Origin: Candidatus Ancaeobacter aquaticus
GTDB lineage: Bacteria; Auribacterota; Ancaeobacteria; Ancaeobacterales; Ancaeobacteraceae
Length of the DNA: 64,000 nucleotides
Assembly (NCBI GenBank): GCA_030765405.1
Contig: JAVCCP010000007.1
Location: 62,001-126,000, forward strand
Direction: 5' to 3'
Shown: positions 52,150 to 63,018 of the stretch, in pieces
Numbering within the stretch: the first letter of the stretch is position 1
Layout of the letters: each line of letters begins with the position of its first letter
Position numbers and translations under genes: made by a program
The notes under the pieces: generated by a model
Told to the model about the DNA's origin: nothing
The model's database searches: none
Seen by the model: the letters and a program-made list of their open reading frames with translations, nothing else

Positions 52150-53250
52150 ATGAAAATAACGCAAGTGACAATGTTTTGTAAGGGGACAGTGGGGGGGCAG
52201 GAGACCTACGCGGAAAACATTGATAAAATAATGGCTGAACGTTACGATAATACGTCAATTGTACAAATATACAGAAAAGGCGTTAAAGAAAAAAATGTAA
52301 TAACTCTTCCGTATACTTCACGATTTAATAAATGCTTTTCTGATGCCGGTTGGTTTCTTTTTAATATTGATTTAATGTGTAATAAGAAGTATCTAAAACA
52401 AAGTGATATACTTATTGTTCATTACCCCTTTCATTATCCAGCGGTAAGCTGGCATCCTCGTGTTATAGTGTTGTCCCATGGTATTGATTGGCATCATCCG
52501 CAGGTAACGTATGCAGATAGATATAGAATGAAAACTGCACGAATGTGTAGAGAAAACAGTATCCCTCTGGTCGCAAACGATTCAGCATTTCTAACATATC
52601 TTGGATACAACAAGACAAAAATTAAAGATAAGAATTATCAACAAATAGATAAAAATGTATGGTTTATTCCAAATTGTGTGGATACGGGAGTATTTTGCCC
52701 TGATAACAGTGTTTCCAAGGAAGATAGCATTCTTGTTCCAAGAAATATTGGTCATGCACGGGGAATACATAGTGCCATAGAGTTTTTTAATGTTTTTCAT
52801 AGAAAGAATAATAATTTTAAGATGTATATTGCGGGAGGACCTCTTGAGGGTGATTATTATCAAGAATGTTTTGATTTAGTTAAAAAATATGAATTGGAAG
52901 ATAATATAGTATTTTTAGGATTTATACATCCTGATGAAATGGTGTCTTTATACAGGAAGACGAAAGTTACACTTATTCCTTCTATTGAAAGAGAGGGGAC
53001 GTCACTGAGCGCTCTAGAGTCAATGGCATGCGGCACACCTGTTGTTTCAACGGATGTCGGCGGGTTATCTGATTTACCGACAATAAAAACTAAAAATGAT
53101 CCTGAGCATATGTCAAATGCCGTCAATGAAGTGCTCGATAGGTACAATTACTACCAGGAAAAACAAGTTAAATGCATCGAAGATGTATTCAATATGAAGT
53201 TGTGGCGTGAAGCGTGGTATAATGTCTGTGATACCGTTATGAAGGACTAA
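52150..53250 (+). CDS. Glycosyltransferase family 4 protein
   Basis: This GT-B fold glycosyltransferase (366 residues) has the G-T-V-G-G-Q-E-T-Y-A N-terminal loop. The C-terminal nucleotide-sugar motif is P-S-I-E-R-E-G-T-S-L-S-A-L-E-S-M-A-C-G-T-P-V-V-S, with the E-x7-E type pattern of GT4 retaining enzymes. It belongs to the assembly of the surface glycan; the sugar is unknown. It lies 11 bp after the flippase gene. Confidence 0.88.
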   Translation: MKITQVTMFCKGTVGGQETYAENIDKIMAERYDNTSIVQIYRKGVKEKNVITLPYTSRFNKCFSDAGWFLFNIDLMCNKKYLKQSDILIVHYPFHYPAVSWHPRVIVLSHGIDWHHPQVTYADRYRMKTARMCRENSIPLVANDSAFLTYLGYNKTKIKDKNYQQIDKNVWFIPNCVDTGVFCPDNSVSKEDSILVPRNIGHARGIHSAIEFFNVFHRKNNNFKMYIAGGPLEGDYYQECFDLVKKYELEDNIVFLGFIHPDEMVSLYRKTKVTLIPSIEREGTSLSALESMACGTPVVSTDVGGLSDLPTIKTKNDPEHMSNAVNEVLDRYNYYQEKQVKCIEDVFNMKLWREAWYNVCDTVMKD

Positions 53251-53283
53251 TGTATCTCACAACCTCGTAGAGGATGGATATGT

Positions 53284-54198
53284 ATGAAAAAGTTCTCAGA
53301 AGAAGAAATAGCGCAATTTGTATCCAATCAATTATTTAATGAGTCTATTGTGTTGGGTCGTGACGATAAAATTCCAAAAATAAGTATTATTACCCTTTCT
53401 TTAAATCAAGGCCGGTATCTAGAAAAAACAATTCTTAGTGTGCTTAATCAGAATTACCCTAATCTTGAATATATTGTTATTGATGGCGGGTCACAAGATG
53501 ATAGCGTAAACATCATAAAAAAGTATCAAAAGTACATTACGTATTGGGTGAGTGAAACGGATAAAGGACAATCTGACGGACTCAACAAAGGGTTTAATAA
53601 AGCAACGGGAGATATTGTTGCCTACATCAATTCCGATGATGTTTATATGCCGGGTATCCTTGAAAAAGTAGCCCGTGAATTTATGGAGAAAGGTACTATA
53701 GATGTATTGTATGGAAATAAATTGGTATTGGATCCTGAAGGTAAGATACTCTCAGAAAGACGTCTTTTGCGGTGGATGCCAAAGATAAGTATTATGGGTT
53801 TCTTCTCGCGAAGAGGATATTGGGTGTATTTGGACGCGGCATTTTGGAAGAGGGAATTTTTCGTAAAAACAAATGGGTTTGATCTATCTCTAAAAAATAC
53901 AATGGATGTTGATTATTTCTTGCAGCTAGTAAAGTGTAAAGCAAGATTTCATTTTATGAGAGAATACTTCATTGGATTTCGTTCTCACAGGGATTCAAAA
54001 ACCATCCTTTATGGCGATGAGCGTAATCCACAGGAAACACAAACATTGTTCGAAAAATATTATCCTTATAAACGGCCGATGAATAAGCTCACTGTATGTG
54101 TTCTGCGCATATTTTGGGGATGCATGTATATAGTGCAAGGAGATGGGCTGTATTTGTTTAAATTGTATAATTCTAAACGTAGAAAGACTAATGCATGA
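53284..54198 (+). CDS. Glycosyltransferase family 2 protein
   Basis: This 304-residue GT-A enzyme begins I-S-I-I-T-L-S-L-N-Q-G-R-Y-L-E-K-T-I and shows Y-I-V-I-D-G-G-S-Q-D-D-S, S-D-G-L-N-K-G-F and the metal-binding N-S-D-D. It is similar to WcaA/WcaE-type transferases of colanic-acid-like loci. The stop overlaps the next start by 4 bp. Donor and acceptor are unknown. Confidence 0.9.
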   Translation: MKKFSEEEIAQFVSNQLFNESIVLGRDDKIPKISIITLSLNQGRYLEKTILSVLNQNYPNLEYIVIDGGSQDDSVNIIKKYQKYITYWVSETDKGQSDGLNKGFNKATGDIVAYINSDDVYMPGILEKVAREFMEKGTIDVLYGNKLVLDPEGKILSERRLLRWMPKISIMGFFSRRGYWVYLDAAFWKREFFVKTNGFDLSLKNTMDVDYFLQLVKCKARFHFMREYFIGFRSHRDSKTILYGDERNPQETQTLFEKYYPYKRPMNKLTVCVLRIFWGCMYIVQGDGLYLFKLYNSKRRKTNA

Positions 54199-55313
54199 AA
54201 ATTGCAATTGATGTATCTGAAGCTTATATTCAAGATAGAACCGGTCCAGGAAACTATGTATATAATTTTTTGCAAGCAATGTCACGGATTGGTAGTGATA
54301 ACGAATATCACCTTTATCATCATTCCGGGTGTTTAGGCTCTCAGGATACTATGAATAATAGTTTTTCCATGCATCATGTTAACGCGCCTGTAAACAGAAC
54401 GCTGTGGTCACAGGTGCTATTGCCATATGCAATGCGTAAGGAAAAATATGATGTTGTTCATGTTCCCGGGCATAGAATGCCTCTTCATAAAAGACACAAG
54501 ACCGTAATAACAATATTTGATCTAGCATACATTTATTTTCGCGATTGCTTCAAGCCAATGCATTATGCTCGATTGAAATATTTTACGGAAAGATCTCTTT
54601 CTAAAGCGGACAGGATCATAGCTATATCTGAATCAACCAAGCAAGATATTGTCAGAGAATACCACATTAACCCCGATAAGATTAACGTCGTATATCTTGG
54701 GGTTGATCCTACTCAGTTTCCTGTTATTGTTCCTGAGGTTGTTTCAGATATCAAGAAGAAGCATTCATTGAAAGATGAATATATCGTTCATGTCGGGACA
54801 ATGCAGCCTCGGAAGAATCTTATGAGACTTATTGCTGCATTTGATGCTATAAAAAGAAGTTCTCATGCGGATTTACAGCTAGTGCTTATAGGTAAGAAAG
54901 GGTGGATGTACAAAGATATATTTTCTTTGGTGCAAGAGCTTCATCTTGAAAGGGATGTTATACTGCTTGATTATGTCGATAATAATACTCTTTCTGGCAT
55001 TATGCGTGGAGCAAAGGCGTTGGTGTATCCATCTCTGTATGAGGGATTTGGATTGCCGATCCTTGAAGCATTCTCCTGCGGGCTTCCGGTAATTGCTTCG
55101 CGCTCTTCATCACTACCTGAGATAGGAGGGGATGCAGTGATATACTTTGATCCCTATAATACGGATGAAATTATACATGCGATATCAGAACTGCTAGAAG
55201 ACGCTGATAAGAGAGCTGAAATGGCTCAAAAAGGCCGTGAACGTGTTAATCTTTTTTCATGGGAAAAGACTGCGCGTGAAACAATAGAGGCATATGAAAA
55301 GGTACAACAATGA
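54195..55313 (+). CDS. Glycosyltransferase family 4 protein (mannosyltransferase-like)
   Basis: This 372-residue GT-B protein has R-T-G-P-G-N-Y-V-Y-N-F-L near the N-terminus, V-G-T-M-Q-P-R-K-N-L at the start of the C-domain, and Y-P-S-L-Y-E-G-F-G-L-P-I-L-E-A-F-S-C-G-L-P-V-I-A-S. This resembles bacterial WbaZ/PimB-like mannosyl- and rhamnosyltransferases. It overlaps both neighbours by the ATGA pattern, so the three transferases are translated together. Confidence 0.9.
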   Translation: MKIAIDVSEAYIQDRTGPGNYVYNFLQAMSRIGSDNEYHLYHHSGCLGSQDTMNNSFSMHHVNAPVNRTLWSQVLLPYAMRKEKYDVVHVPGHRMPLHKRHKTVITIFDLAYIYFRDCFKPMHYARLKYFTERSLSKADRIIAISESTKQDIVREYHINPDKINVVYLGVDPTQFPVIVPEVVSDIKKKHSLKDEYIVHVGTMQPRKNLMRLIAAFDAIKRSSHADLQLVLIGKKGWMYKDIFSLVQELHLERDVILLDYVDNNTLSGIMRGAKALVYPSLYEGFGLPILEAFSCGLPVIASRSSSLPEIGGDAVIYFDPYNTDEIIHAISELLEDADKRAEMAQKGRERVNLFSWEKTARETIEAYEKVQQ

Positions 55314-56374
55314 AAATAGTTTTTTTTACACAGGCAAGTGAACTTGGGGCATCGAGCAGATACCGAGTGTATCAGTTTGTCCCGTATCTTGAGGGTGAGG
55401 GAATTACGTGCACTGTTCTTCCTGCCATACCAAAAAAATATCATAGTCTCTATTTTTATTCTAAAAATGTGTTCGTAAAGGGTATCTTTACATTCTATGT
55501 GCTGATTAAACGTTTGGTGCAGTTACGTTATGTCCATCAAGCTGATTACGTGTTTTTACAAAAACCTGTTATGCCGCACATATATCCTATTATTGAATGG
55601 ATAGTTCATAAAATGGGGAAAAAGATCATTTTTGATTTTGATGACGCAATATTTTCCCGATCACCAAAATGGGGAAGTGGTGAAGCGAATGACATGACGG
55701 TTGATCACGGTTTTAAAAAGATCGTTGAGTGGTCTTATTGTGTGCATGCGGGCAATGCATATTTAGCTGATATTGCAAAAAAATATAATACGTGTGTTAA
55801 AGTTATGCCCACGGTGATTGATACCGACTATTACGCGATGTTAGAAAAAATAAAAAAAGATGAAGTCTTTACTATTGGCTGGATGGGGAGTCCAACAACA
55901 CTATTTTATCTTGATCAGCTGCAAACTGTTTTTAAGCGATTAGCGAAAGAAAAAAAATGTATACTTAAAATAGTTGGCGCAGAAGATTATGCTATACCTG
56001 GAGTGCAAGTTATATGTGAAAAGTGGTCACTAGAAAGTGAGAAAGATATTTTGAGCACATTTGACTTAGGTATTGCCCCACTTGATGATGGGCCGTGGAG
56101 TAAAGGAAAGTGCGGGCTTAAAATACTGCTCTATATGGCAACCGGTGTGCCGGTAATAGCTTCACCATATGGAGTAAATGCACACATTCTTTGTGATGGT
56201 GATTTGGGAATGCTTGCAAAAAATGAAGATGATTGGTATGAATCGATTGAACGTCTTTTTGAAGATGTAGATTTAAGAGCATCATATATTCAAAAAGCAC
56301 GAAGCCATGTTGAAAAAGAATATTCTGTACAGTCAGCGTATAAGAAAATCATTGAAGTTTTGAAGGCTGGTTAG
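55310..56374 (+). CDS. Glycosyltransferase, GT4-like
   Basis: This 354-residue protein starts K-I-V-F-F-T-Q-A-S-E-L-G-A-S-S-R-Y-R-V-Y-Q-F-V-P-Y-L and contains F-D-F-D-D-A-I-F, I-G-W-M-G-S-P-T-T and C-G-L-K-I-L-L-Y-M-A-T-G-V-P-V-I-A-S-P-Y-G. It is a GT-B enzyme of the capsule/O-antigen type. It is the last + strand gene before the convergent UbiA-like gene, whose end overlaps its own by 4 bp. Confidence 0.85.
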   Translation: MKIVFFTQASELGASSRYRVYQFVPYLEGEGITCTVLPAIPKKYHSLYFYSKNVFVKGIFTFYVLIKRLVQLRYVHQADYVFLQKPVMPHIYPIIEWIVHKMGKKIIFDFDDAIFSRSPKWGSGEANDMTVDHGFKKIVEWSYCVHAGNAYLADIAKKYNTCVKVMPTVIDTDYYAMLEKIKKDEVFTIGWMGSPTTLFYLDQLQTVFKRLAKEKKCILKIVGAEDYAIPGVQVICEKWSLESEKDILSTFDLGIAPLDDGPWSKGKCGLKILLYMATGVPVIASPYGVNAHILCDGDLGMLAKNEDDWYESIERLFEDVDLRASYIQKARSHVEKEYSVQSAYKKIIEVLKAG

Positions 56375-57261
56375 AAATAGATAACAAAAACACACACCGC
56401 TATCCATAAAATAAGGTTGATTTGCATCGTTTTATCAGATAGAAGTATTGTTGTAGGCTCTCCATCGCTTTGGATCTTATGTATTTGATAAAGATATCTA
56501 AAGATCCCATAATATACGAAAGGGATTGTGTAGATGAGCTGTTTTGTTTCGAATCGCATGATTGTATTGCTGTCTATGGTGTAAAGCATATATACAACTA
56601 CGATTGATGAAGTGATGACCGCTATCATCTGATCTATAAAGTATGTGTTGTAATGTGATAAAACCGTTCGAGATTCATTAGAGTCTGTCTGAACGGTTGA
56701 CAGTTCCTGTCTTCTCTTATTAAAACCGAGGAATAACGCCAATAAAGCTGTCATCAATACAATCCACTGTGAAATTTCCACTTGAGCAATTATTCCGCCC
56801 GCTGCAATGCGTAACAAGAAAAACGTTGCGATACAGAACACGTCAATAATGACAATATTTTTTAGGAATATTGAATACAATACATTCAGTATAATATATA
56901 TAACTAATACCAAGGCAAAGTAAGGATTGAGAATGAAAGCTAATATAAGTGAGAATAGCCCAAGCGCGAGAGCGCTTATGAACGCTTGCCGAGTAGTAAT
57001 ATGTCCGGCTGCGAGAGGTCTGGTTTTCTTCACAGGGTGTGCCTTGTCTTTCTCAATATCAAAAATATCATTTAAGAGATAGATAGCGCTTGCTGTAAGA
57101 GAAAAAAGAAAAAATGCGATACATGATTGTAGATTGGTTGGGAAGTTAAATAGTTGTTTCCCAAAAACAAGCGGCAAAAATAGAAAGAGATTCTTGATCC
57201 ATTGTTCTGGGCGTAGCGCAATGCATAGACTGACAAGCGATTTATGGTTATTCATGTACAT
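56371..57261 (-). CDS. UbiA-family prenyltransferase, decaprenyl-phosphate phosphoribosyltransferase-like
   Basis: This 296-residue minus-strand membrane protein has about eight helices and the UbiA-type aspartate motif N-D-I-F-D-I-E-K-D-K-A-H-P-V-K-K-T-R-P, preceded by R-P-E-Q-W-I-K-N. That combination is typical of DPPR synthase (Rv3806c-like), which joins PRPP to polyprenyl phosphate in making an arabinofuranose or ribofuranose donor. No DprE1/DprE2 partner is in the window, so the product in this organism is open. It is convergent with the glycosyltransferase gene and next to rlmN on the same strand. Confidence 0.85.
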   Translation of the reverse strand: MYMNNHKSLVSLCIALRPEQWIKNLFLFLPLVFGKQLFNFPTNLQSCIAFFLFSLTASAIYLLNDIFDIEKDKAHPVKKTRPLAAGHITTRQAFISALALGLFSLILAFILNPYFALVLVIYIILNVLYSIFLKNIVIIDVFCIATFFLLRIAAGGIIAQVEISQWIVLMTALLALFLGFNKRRQELSTVQTDSNESRTVLSHYNTYFIDQMIAVITSSIVVVYMLYTIDSNTIMRFETKQLIYTIPFVYYGIFRYLYQIHKIQSDGEPTTILLSDKTMQINLILWIAVCVFVIYF

Positions 57262-57309
57262 ATAATAAGTGATAAGTCATAATTGTGGAAGAAGATTTTA
57301 CGTATAGGG

Positions 57310-58350
57310 CTATGATTTATTGTCCTTCAAAGTTCGCATTCTCAATTGCCCGCATGCTGCGCCAATATCACCGCCTTTTTCTTTTCTGAGCGTTGTTAGT
57401 ATTCCTAGCTTGATAAGGGTGTTCTGGAAGGCTTTTTGTCTTTCAAGTGAAGGGGCGTTATGCTTGAATTCATTTGTAACATTGAGCGGAATAATGTTTA
57501 TCGTATGGGTGATATCTTTTACCATCGTATAGAGAGCATGTGCGTCAGCTAATGAGTCGTTCATTCCTTCTATAAGAGTGTATTCAATTGATATTCTTCT
57601 ATTAGATATGCTCACATATTCTCTTAAAGCATGCATGAGTGTATCAAGGGGATATTGTTTGTTGATAGGCATTAAAATATCTCTTAATATGTCATTTGTC
57701 GCGTGGAGCGATACAGACAAACGGATCTGTGTTTTCTCTTTTGCAAACCTGAGAATGCCGGGTACATGGCCGGCGGTAGATATGGTTATTTTTCTACTTC
57801 CAATTTCAATTCCCCAGTGCGCTCTTAAAATATTGATTGATTTCATTACATTCTCATAATTTAGAAATGGTTCTCCCATCCCCATATAAACGATGTTGTT
57901 AATCCGCTCTTTTTTGTAGTCATTTTTTATAAGAATAACCTGTGAGACAATTTCGCCTGTTGTGAGATTTCTCTTAAAGAGGCTTTTACCACTTGCGCAG
58001 AAGGAACATCCAAGGGGACAGCCGATTTGACTTGAAATACAGACGATCTCACGTTTTTTTTCCGCGAGGTATACGCTTTCAATTATATTGTCATCATGTG
58101 TTTTAAAAAGATATTTTGCGGTAAGATCATTCTCAGATTGATATTTTTTAAACGTAGTGAGCGATAAAACATTAAAATGATTATTCAGAAAGTCTCTCAT
58201 ATTGTTAGGAATATCGGACATGTTTTCAAAAGATGAAGCACCTTTTTTATAGAGCCAACTCAGGATTTGTTTAATCCGGTACGATTTATAATTTTGGGAT
58301 TGTAGCTCTAATTCGAGTTCCTGTAGGGTAAAATTTGTGAGATCGTTCAT
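57310..58350 (-). CDS. rlmN: 23S rRNA (adenine2503-C2)-methyltransferase RlmN
   Basis: RlmN is a radical-SAM enzyme that methylates C2 of A2503 in 23S rRNA and A37 of some tRNAs. The 346-residue protein shows the 4Fe-4S motif C-P-L-G-C-S-F-C, M-G-M-G-E-P-F-L-N, and the conserved C-terminal cysteine in I-G-A-A-C-G-Q-L-R that forms the covalent intermediate. Cfr cannot be excluded on motif alone, but a single chromosomal copy is most likely RlmN. It is a housekeeping gene inside the glycan locus, transcribed against it. Confidence 0.94.
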   Translation of the reverse strand: MNDLTNFTLQELELELQSQNYKSYRIKQILSWLYKKGASSFENMSDIPNNMRDFLNNHFNVLSLTTFKKYQSENDLTAKYLFKTHDDNIIESVYLAEKKREIVCISSQIGCPLGCSFCASGKSLFKRNLTTGEIVSQVILIKNDYKKERINNIVYMGMGEPFLNYENVMKSINILRAHWGIEIGSRKITISTAGHVPGILRFAKEKTQIRLSVSLHATNDILRDILMPINKQYPLDTLMHALREYVSISNRRISIEYTLIEGMNDSLADAHALYTMVKDITHTINIIPLNVTNEFKHNAPSLERQKAFQNTLIKLGILTTLRKEKGGDIGAACGQLRMRTLKDNKS

Positions 58351-58459
58351 ATACTATTAAAATAACAGAAAATGTTCATAGCTCAAAACAAATTTTGTGT
58401 AAATATTGAAGGTTTTAGTGTAAAATATATTTCTAAATAATGACATAGGAGCTAATTTT

Positions 58460-59374
58460 GTGAAAACTGATAAACAAGTAACAGTACTTATTTTGACCTA
58501 TAATCAGTTAGCGTTTACTGTTGAGTGTATTTCCTCACTATTAAAGTCTGATTATCAAAATATTCGTATTCTTGTTGTTGATAATGGTTCTTCAGATGGA
58601 ACCGTTGATACTTTAACAAAAAAATTTCCGGATATTACAATTCTTAGAAATGAGAAAAATTTGGGTTGCGCCGGGGGAAGAAATACAGGTATTAAATATT
58701 ATTTAGACAATCTGGACAGTGATTATTTATTTTTTCTTGATAATGACATCATTATTGAGAAAAGTGCAATCGGTGAATTGGTATCTTTGATGGATTCATC
58801 CCCTCAGAATGGGATAGTTGCTCCTTTTTGGTATTTTTATAATCAACCAGATACGATATTTTTTGCTGGCGGAGCTCATATTAGTTGGAAAAAAGGTGTT
58901 TTCTACGGAGAGATGAGAGGGGAGAAGAGGCCTCTTAACGACTTAATACGCACCGTTGAATTTGTTCCTGGCGGAATAATATTTGCGAAAAGAGAAGCTG
59001 TTCAAATCGCAGGTTTATTTGATGAGCGCTATTTTATTTACTTTGAAGACCCTGATTGGGTGGTTCGCGTAACGCAAGCAGGGGCCACAATAATGGCAAC
59101 ATCACGTGCAAGTGTTTTACATAAAGTATCACAATCGGTTGGTATGGAAACGCCTTTATTTTACTATTATCGAACGCGTAATAGGCTTTTGTTTATGAAA
59201 AAGAATGCAAGGAAAACTGATCGGTTTTTCTTTTTCTTTTATTTTATATTTGAGCTGATAGTAATGACGGCGCCAACATTATTATTGAATAAAATGTATA
59301 AGCAATTAAAAGGTGTTTTTGTGGGCATTATGGACCATTTTAAAGGGATTTATGGGCAAAAGCTAAAGATTTAA
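58460..59374 (+). CDS. Glycosyltransferase family 2 protein (rhamnosyltransferase-like)
   Basis: The 304-residue GT-A enzyme starts T-V-L-I-L-T-Y-N-Q-L-A-F-T-V-E-C-I and has V-V-D-N-G-S-S-D-G-T-V, G-C-A-G-G-R-N-T-G-I and F-L-D-N-D-I (DXD). The C-terminal Y-Y-Y-R-T-R-N-R is seen in RfbF/WbbL-like rhamnosyltransferases. GTG 58460 with AGGAG upstream was taken as start. A rhamnosyl role would fit the rfb operon but is not proven. Confidence 0.88.
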   Translation: MKTDKQVTVLILTYNQLAFTVECISSLLKSDYQNIRILVVDNGSSDGTVDTLTKKFPDITILRNEKNLGCAGGRNTGIKYYLDNLDSDYLFFLDNDIIIEKSAIGELVSLMDSSPQNGIVAPFWYFYNQPDTIFFAGGAHISWKKGVFYGEMRGEKRPLNDLIRTVEFVPGGIIFAKREAVQIAGLFDERYFIYFEDPDWVVRVTQAGATIMATSRASVLHKVSQSVGMETPLFYYYRTRNRLLFMKKNARKTDRFFFFFYFIFELIVMTAPTLLLNKMYKQLKGVFVGIMDHFKGIYGQKLKI

Positions 59375-59378
59375 AGTG

Positions 59379-59776
59379 GGAAATTATTATTGCTTTCGGA
59401 AAAAATCTCTGTAGATTGCAATTGACTCTATTTAAGACAATTATTAAACCAATTACTGCAAATTCCGGAGAGTTATTATACAGAGGTAATAGCGAAAAGG
59501 CAATGGGGGGCAAAGGCGGAGAGCATGTCATTATGATGTTCGATTATTTGGTAAAATTGTAACTGGTGCTAGTTACGTTTTTGTTGTTATTCTTTTACGT
59601 AATAAATGGAGAAATTTACTCGTAATTTACGGTCTATTAATCTACTATGTATACATATGGTATTTATTGGTATTATAAGGTATCGTTATCCTGTTATGCC
59701 TATACTTATTATGTTTTGTGGATATGCTGTAGCTGTTCTGTGTCGGAAGATTTCTAATTATAATAGTAAGATATAA
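59379..59776 (+). pseudogene. Degraded membrane protein gene, GT39/PMT-like C-terminus
   Basis: No open frame spans this 442-bp gap, but three successive frames read as one broken protein. Frame A (to a TAA at 59560) gives ...F-K-T-I-I-K-P-I-T-A-N-S-G-E-L-L-Y-R-G-N-S-E-K-A-M-G-G. Frame B, overlapping, gives V-T-G-A-S-Y-V-F-V-V-I-L-L-R-N-K-W-R-N-L-L-V-I-Y and a second hydrophobic helix. Frame C ends with I-I-R-Y-R-Y-P-V-M-P-I-L-I-M-F-C-G-Y and stops at 59774-59776. The R-Y-R-x-P-x-M-P-x-L element is characteristic of PMT/ArnT-like glycosyltransferases. The 5' part is lost and at least two frameshifts are present. The family is inferred from this short motif only. Confidence 0.65.
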
Positions 59777-59816
59777 TACAAATAATATAATTGGTAAAAG
59801 ATGAGGATGTATTTGC

Positions 59817-60551
59817 ATGTCTGCTATTGATAAACGAATAGAACTGTATAGAAAACGATTAAAGGGATCAGCGCTCTACCCTATAGTAAGAGAAGCCCTT
59901 AAATATCTACGAAAACTAAACAGACCTCAGCGGTTTAATGTTTACCATAGAAATGTTTCAGAAATTAGAAAAAAGTTCCTCAAGAATAATGATATAAAGG
60001 TTTTAAATCTCGGTTGTGGTTTGCGGCAGAATGCTTCTAACGTGATTAATATAGATATAATATATAATTCCAATGTGAATATTGTCTCAGATGCACATTA
60101 TCTCCCTTTTGCTGATTCTGTATTTGATGCCGTATGGTTTGAAGCAGTTTTAGAACATCTTAAAAATCCATATCAGGCAAAGAATGAGATATTAAGAACA
60201 CTGAAAAGTGAAGGGTATTTGTATCTTGAAATTCCATTCTTTCAAGGTGAGCACGATACCCCATATGATTATCAGAGGTTTACTATGAATGGGTTAAGGA
60301 ACTTATTTGGTGATTTTGATATTATTGAGATGCAGGTCGTTAGTGGCCCTGCATCAGCACTGAGTCATACACTGAGACATTTTTTGTCAGTGCTTTTTTC
60401 TTTTAACACACAAGGTGCTTACAAATTTTTTAATGGATATATTTTTAGTTATGTAACGTTTTGGATAAAGTATTTTGATTACTTTATAATCAATAATATT
60501 AATTCACGGTATTTGTGTTTTGGATATAGTCTTTTATGTCAAAAAAGATGA
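59817..60551 (+). CDS. Class I SAM-dependent methyltransferase
   Basis: This 244-residue protein has a methyltransferase type-11 core. Motif I is V-L-N-L-G-C-G-L-R-Q-N (near residue 62), I-N-I-D-I is the acidic loop, L-P-F-A-D-S-V-F-D-A-V is motif II and V-L-E-H-L-K-N-P motif III. The unusual poor-in-Gly motif I (one Gly pair only) is still compatible with SAM binding. It probably methylates a sugar or a lipid in the glycan locus. No clear ribosome site precedes the ATG. Confidence 0.83.
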   Translation: MSAIDKRIELYRKRLKGSALYPIVREALKYLRKLNRPQRFNVYHRNVSEIRKKFLKNNDIKVLNLGCGLRQNASNVINIDIIYNSNVNIVSDAHYLPFADSVFDAVWFEAVLEHLKNPYQAKNEILRTLKSEGYLYLEIPFFQGEHDTPYDYQRFTMNGLRNLFGDFDIIEMQVVSGPASALSHTLRHFLSVLFSFNTQGAYKFFNGYIFSYVTFWIKYFDYFIINNINSRYLCFGYSLLCQKR

Positions 60552-60583
60552 TGTTGAAGAAATTGATAATAAAAGGAGGATGA

Positions 60584-61528
<945 letters not shown>

Positions 61529-61559
61529 AAGTTGTATTTGTCAGCTTGTACGAGAAAAT

Positions 61560-63011
61560 ATGCAAAGAAAAGATATTGCAAAAACGGTTTTTAGGAATTC
61601 TATATATAATATTGGGGCTCAAGTAGTAAACAATATTGTCTATTTTTTTATTGTCGTCATTATTGCTAGGTCTCTTTCTGAAACTGATTTTGGAAAATAT
61701 GCTACCGCAAAAGCTTTTACCGCTTTATTTGTAGCCTTTTGTAGTTTTGGAATGGATTTTTTGATTATCAGGGATATTTCTCGAGATGCACGAAATGCAC
61801 CTCAGTATCTAAAAAACTCACTTGTTTTAAAAGCGGTAATGTCACTCGCTGTTTTCATATTGATACTCACCAGTACAAGTTTTATGAACTATTCACGCGA
61901 TACGACCGTAGCCATATATATATTTACCTGCGTAAATATTTTAGGTGCTTTATGCACTACTTTTGATTCGATTTTTAAGGCTTTACAAAAAATGTTTTTT
62001 ACGTCTTTGAACGTAATTATAAGCGGATGTATTTTGTTATTCTTGGTAGTGATATGCTCATTGCGGCATGGAAGCATAATTGCTTACGCTTCACTGAGTT
62101 TCGTTAGCATAACTTTTAGTATCATATTTATGGCGTTATTGGTCAGGTATTATCTTAAAATAAAGCCCGGTGCCTTTTCTTTTAAATTATGCAAGTATCT
62201 ATTTATTGAATCGATTCCTTTCGGATTGGCGAACGTATTTGTTCTCGTGCTATTGCAAGCAGATACTGTTATGCTGTCAAAGATGACTTCAGAAACAGTC
62301 GTCGGCAATTATAATGTTGCGTACAAAATTATTTTTGCGCTTATGTTTTTTCATACAGCATATATGATCTCTATATATCCTGTTATCTCGAAATCATTCA
62401 AAGACTCAAAGGAAAATCTAGTAATTTCATACGAGAAAACGGTTAAGTATTTTATTATGTATGGACTCTTTGTCGCGATTTTTGTGACTTTTAGAGCTCA
62501 TGACATCATGTATCTATTATATGGAAATAAATATAAGCTTGGTGTCACTGCATTACAATGCCTTATATGGTCGTATCCATTTATTTTGCTCAGCACTATT
62601 ACTGCGGTTACACTGAATTCTATTAATAAGACTCGGGTAAACACAGTATTTGCTGCTTTGGGGGCGATTTTAAACATATCCCTTAATCTCATATTGATAC
62701 CAAAATATAGCTTGATAGGGGCAGGAGCCGCAACAATTGTGACAGAAATATTTATATTTGTTGGTGCATACAGCATTTTGTCAAAGCATCTTATCAAAAT
62801 TAACTTTTTAAAAATATCTTATAAAGTGATAATTGCATCTATTGCCCTTTTTCTTCTATTGTTTGCGATTTCATCAGTGAATTTGTTTATGGCATTTTTT
62901 ATTTCGTTATTCATGTATCTCTTAGTGCTTATAGTTTTTAAATATTTTACAAAAGGCGAGTATGCGATTGTGAAGTCATTTTTCATTAAAGATATTGGAC
63001 AGACTTTATAG
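61560..63011 (+). CDS. Wzx-type polysaccharide flippase, second copy
   Basis: The 483-residue membrane protein has about 12-14 helices with the flippase start F-R-N-S-I-Y-N-I-G-A-Q and A-R-S-L-S-E-T-D-F-G-K-Y. It is distinct in sequence from the flippase at 50822, so the locus holds two. They may serve two glycans or mark the joining of two clusters. The base composition of 59375-63909 looks more AT-rich than the rest of the window. Confidence 0.88.
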   Translation: MQRKDIAKTVFRNSIYNIGAQVVNNIVYFFIVVIIARSLSETDFGKYATAKAFTALFVAFCSFGMDFLIIRDISRDARNAPQYLKNSLVLKAVMSLAVFILILTSTSFMNYSRDTTVAIYIFTCVNILGALCTTFDSIFKALQKMFFTSLNVIISGCILLFLVVICSLRHGSIIAYASLSFVSITFSIIFMALLVRYYLKIKPGAFSFKLCKYLFIESIPFGLANVFVLVLLQADTVMLSKMTSETVVGNYNVAYKIIFALMFFHTAYMISIYPVISKSFKDSKENLVISYEKTVKYFIMYGLFVAIFVTFRAHDIMYLLYGNKYKLGVTALQCLIWSYPFILLSTITAVTLNSINKTRVNTVFAALGAILNISLNLILIPKYSLIGAGAATIVTEIFIFVGAYSILSKHLIKINFLKISYKVIIASIALFLLLFAISSVNLFMAFFISLFMYLLVLIVFKYFTKGEYAIVKSFFIKDIGQTL

Positions 63012-63018
63012 TGGGGGA

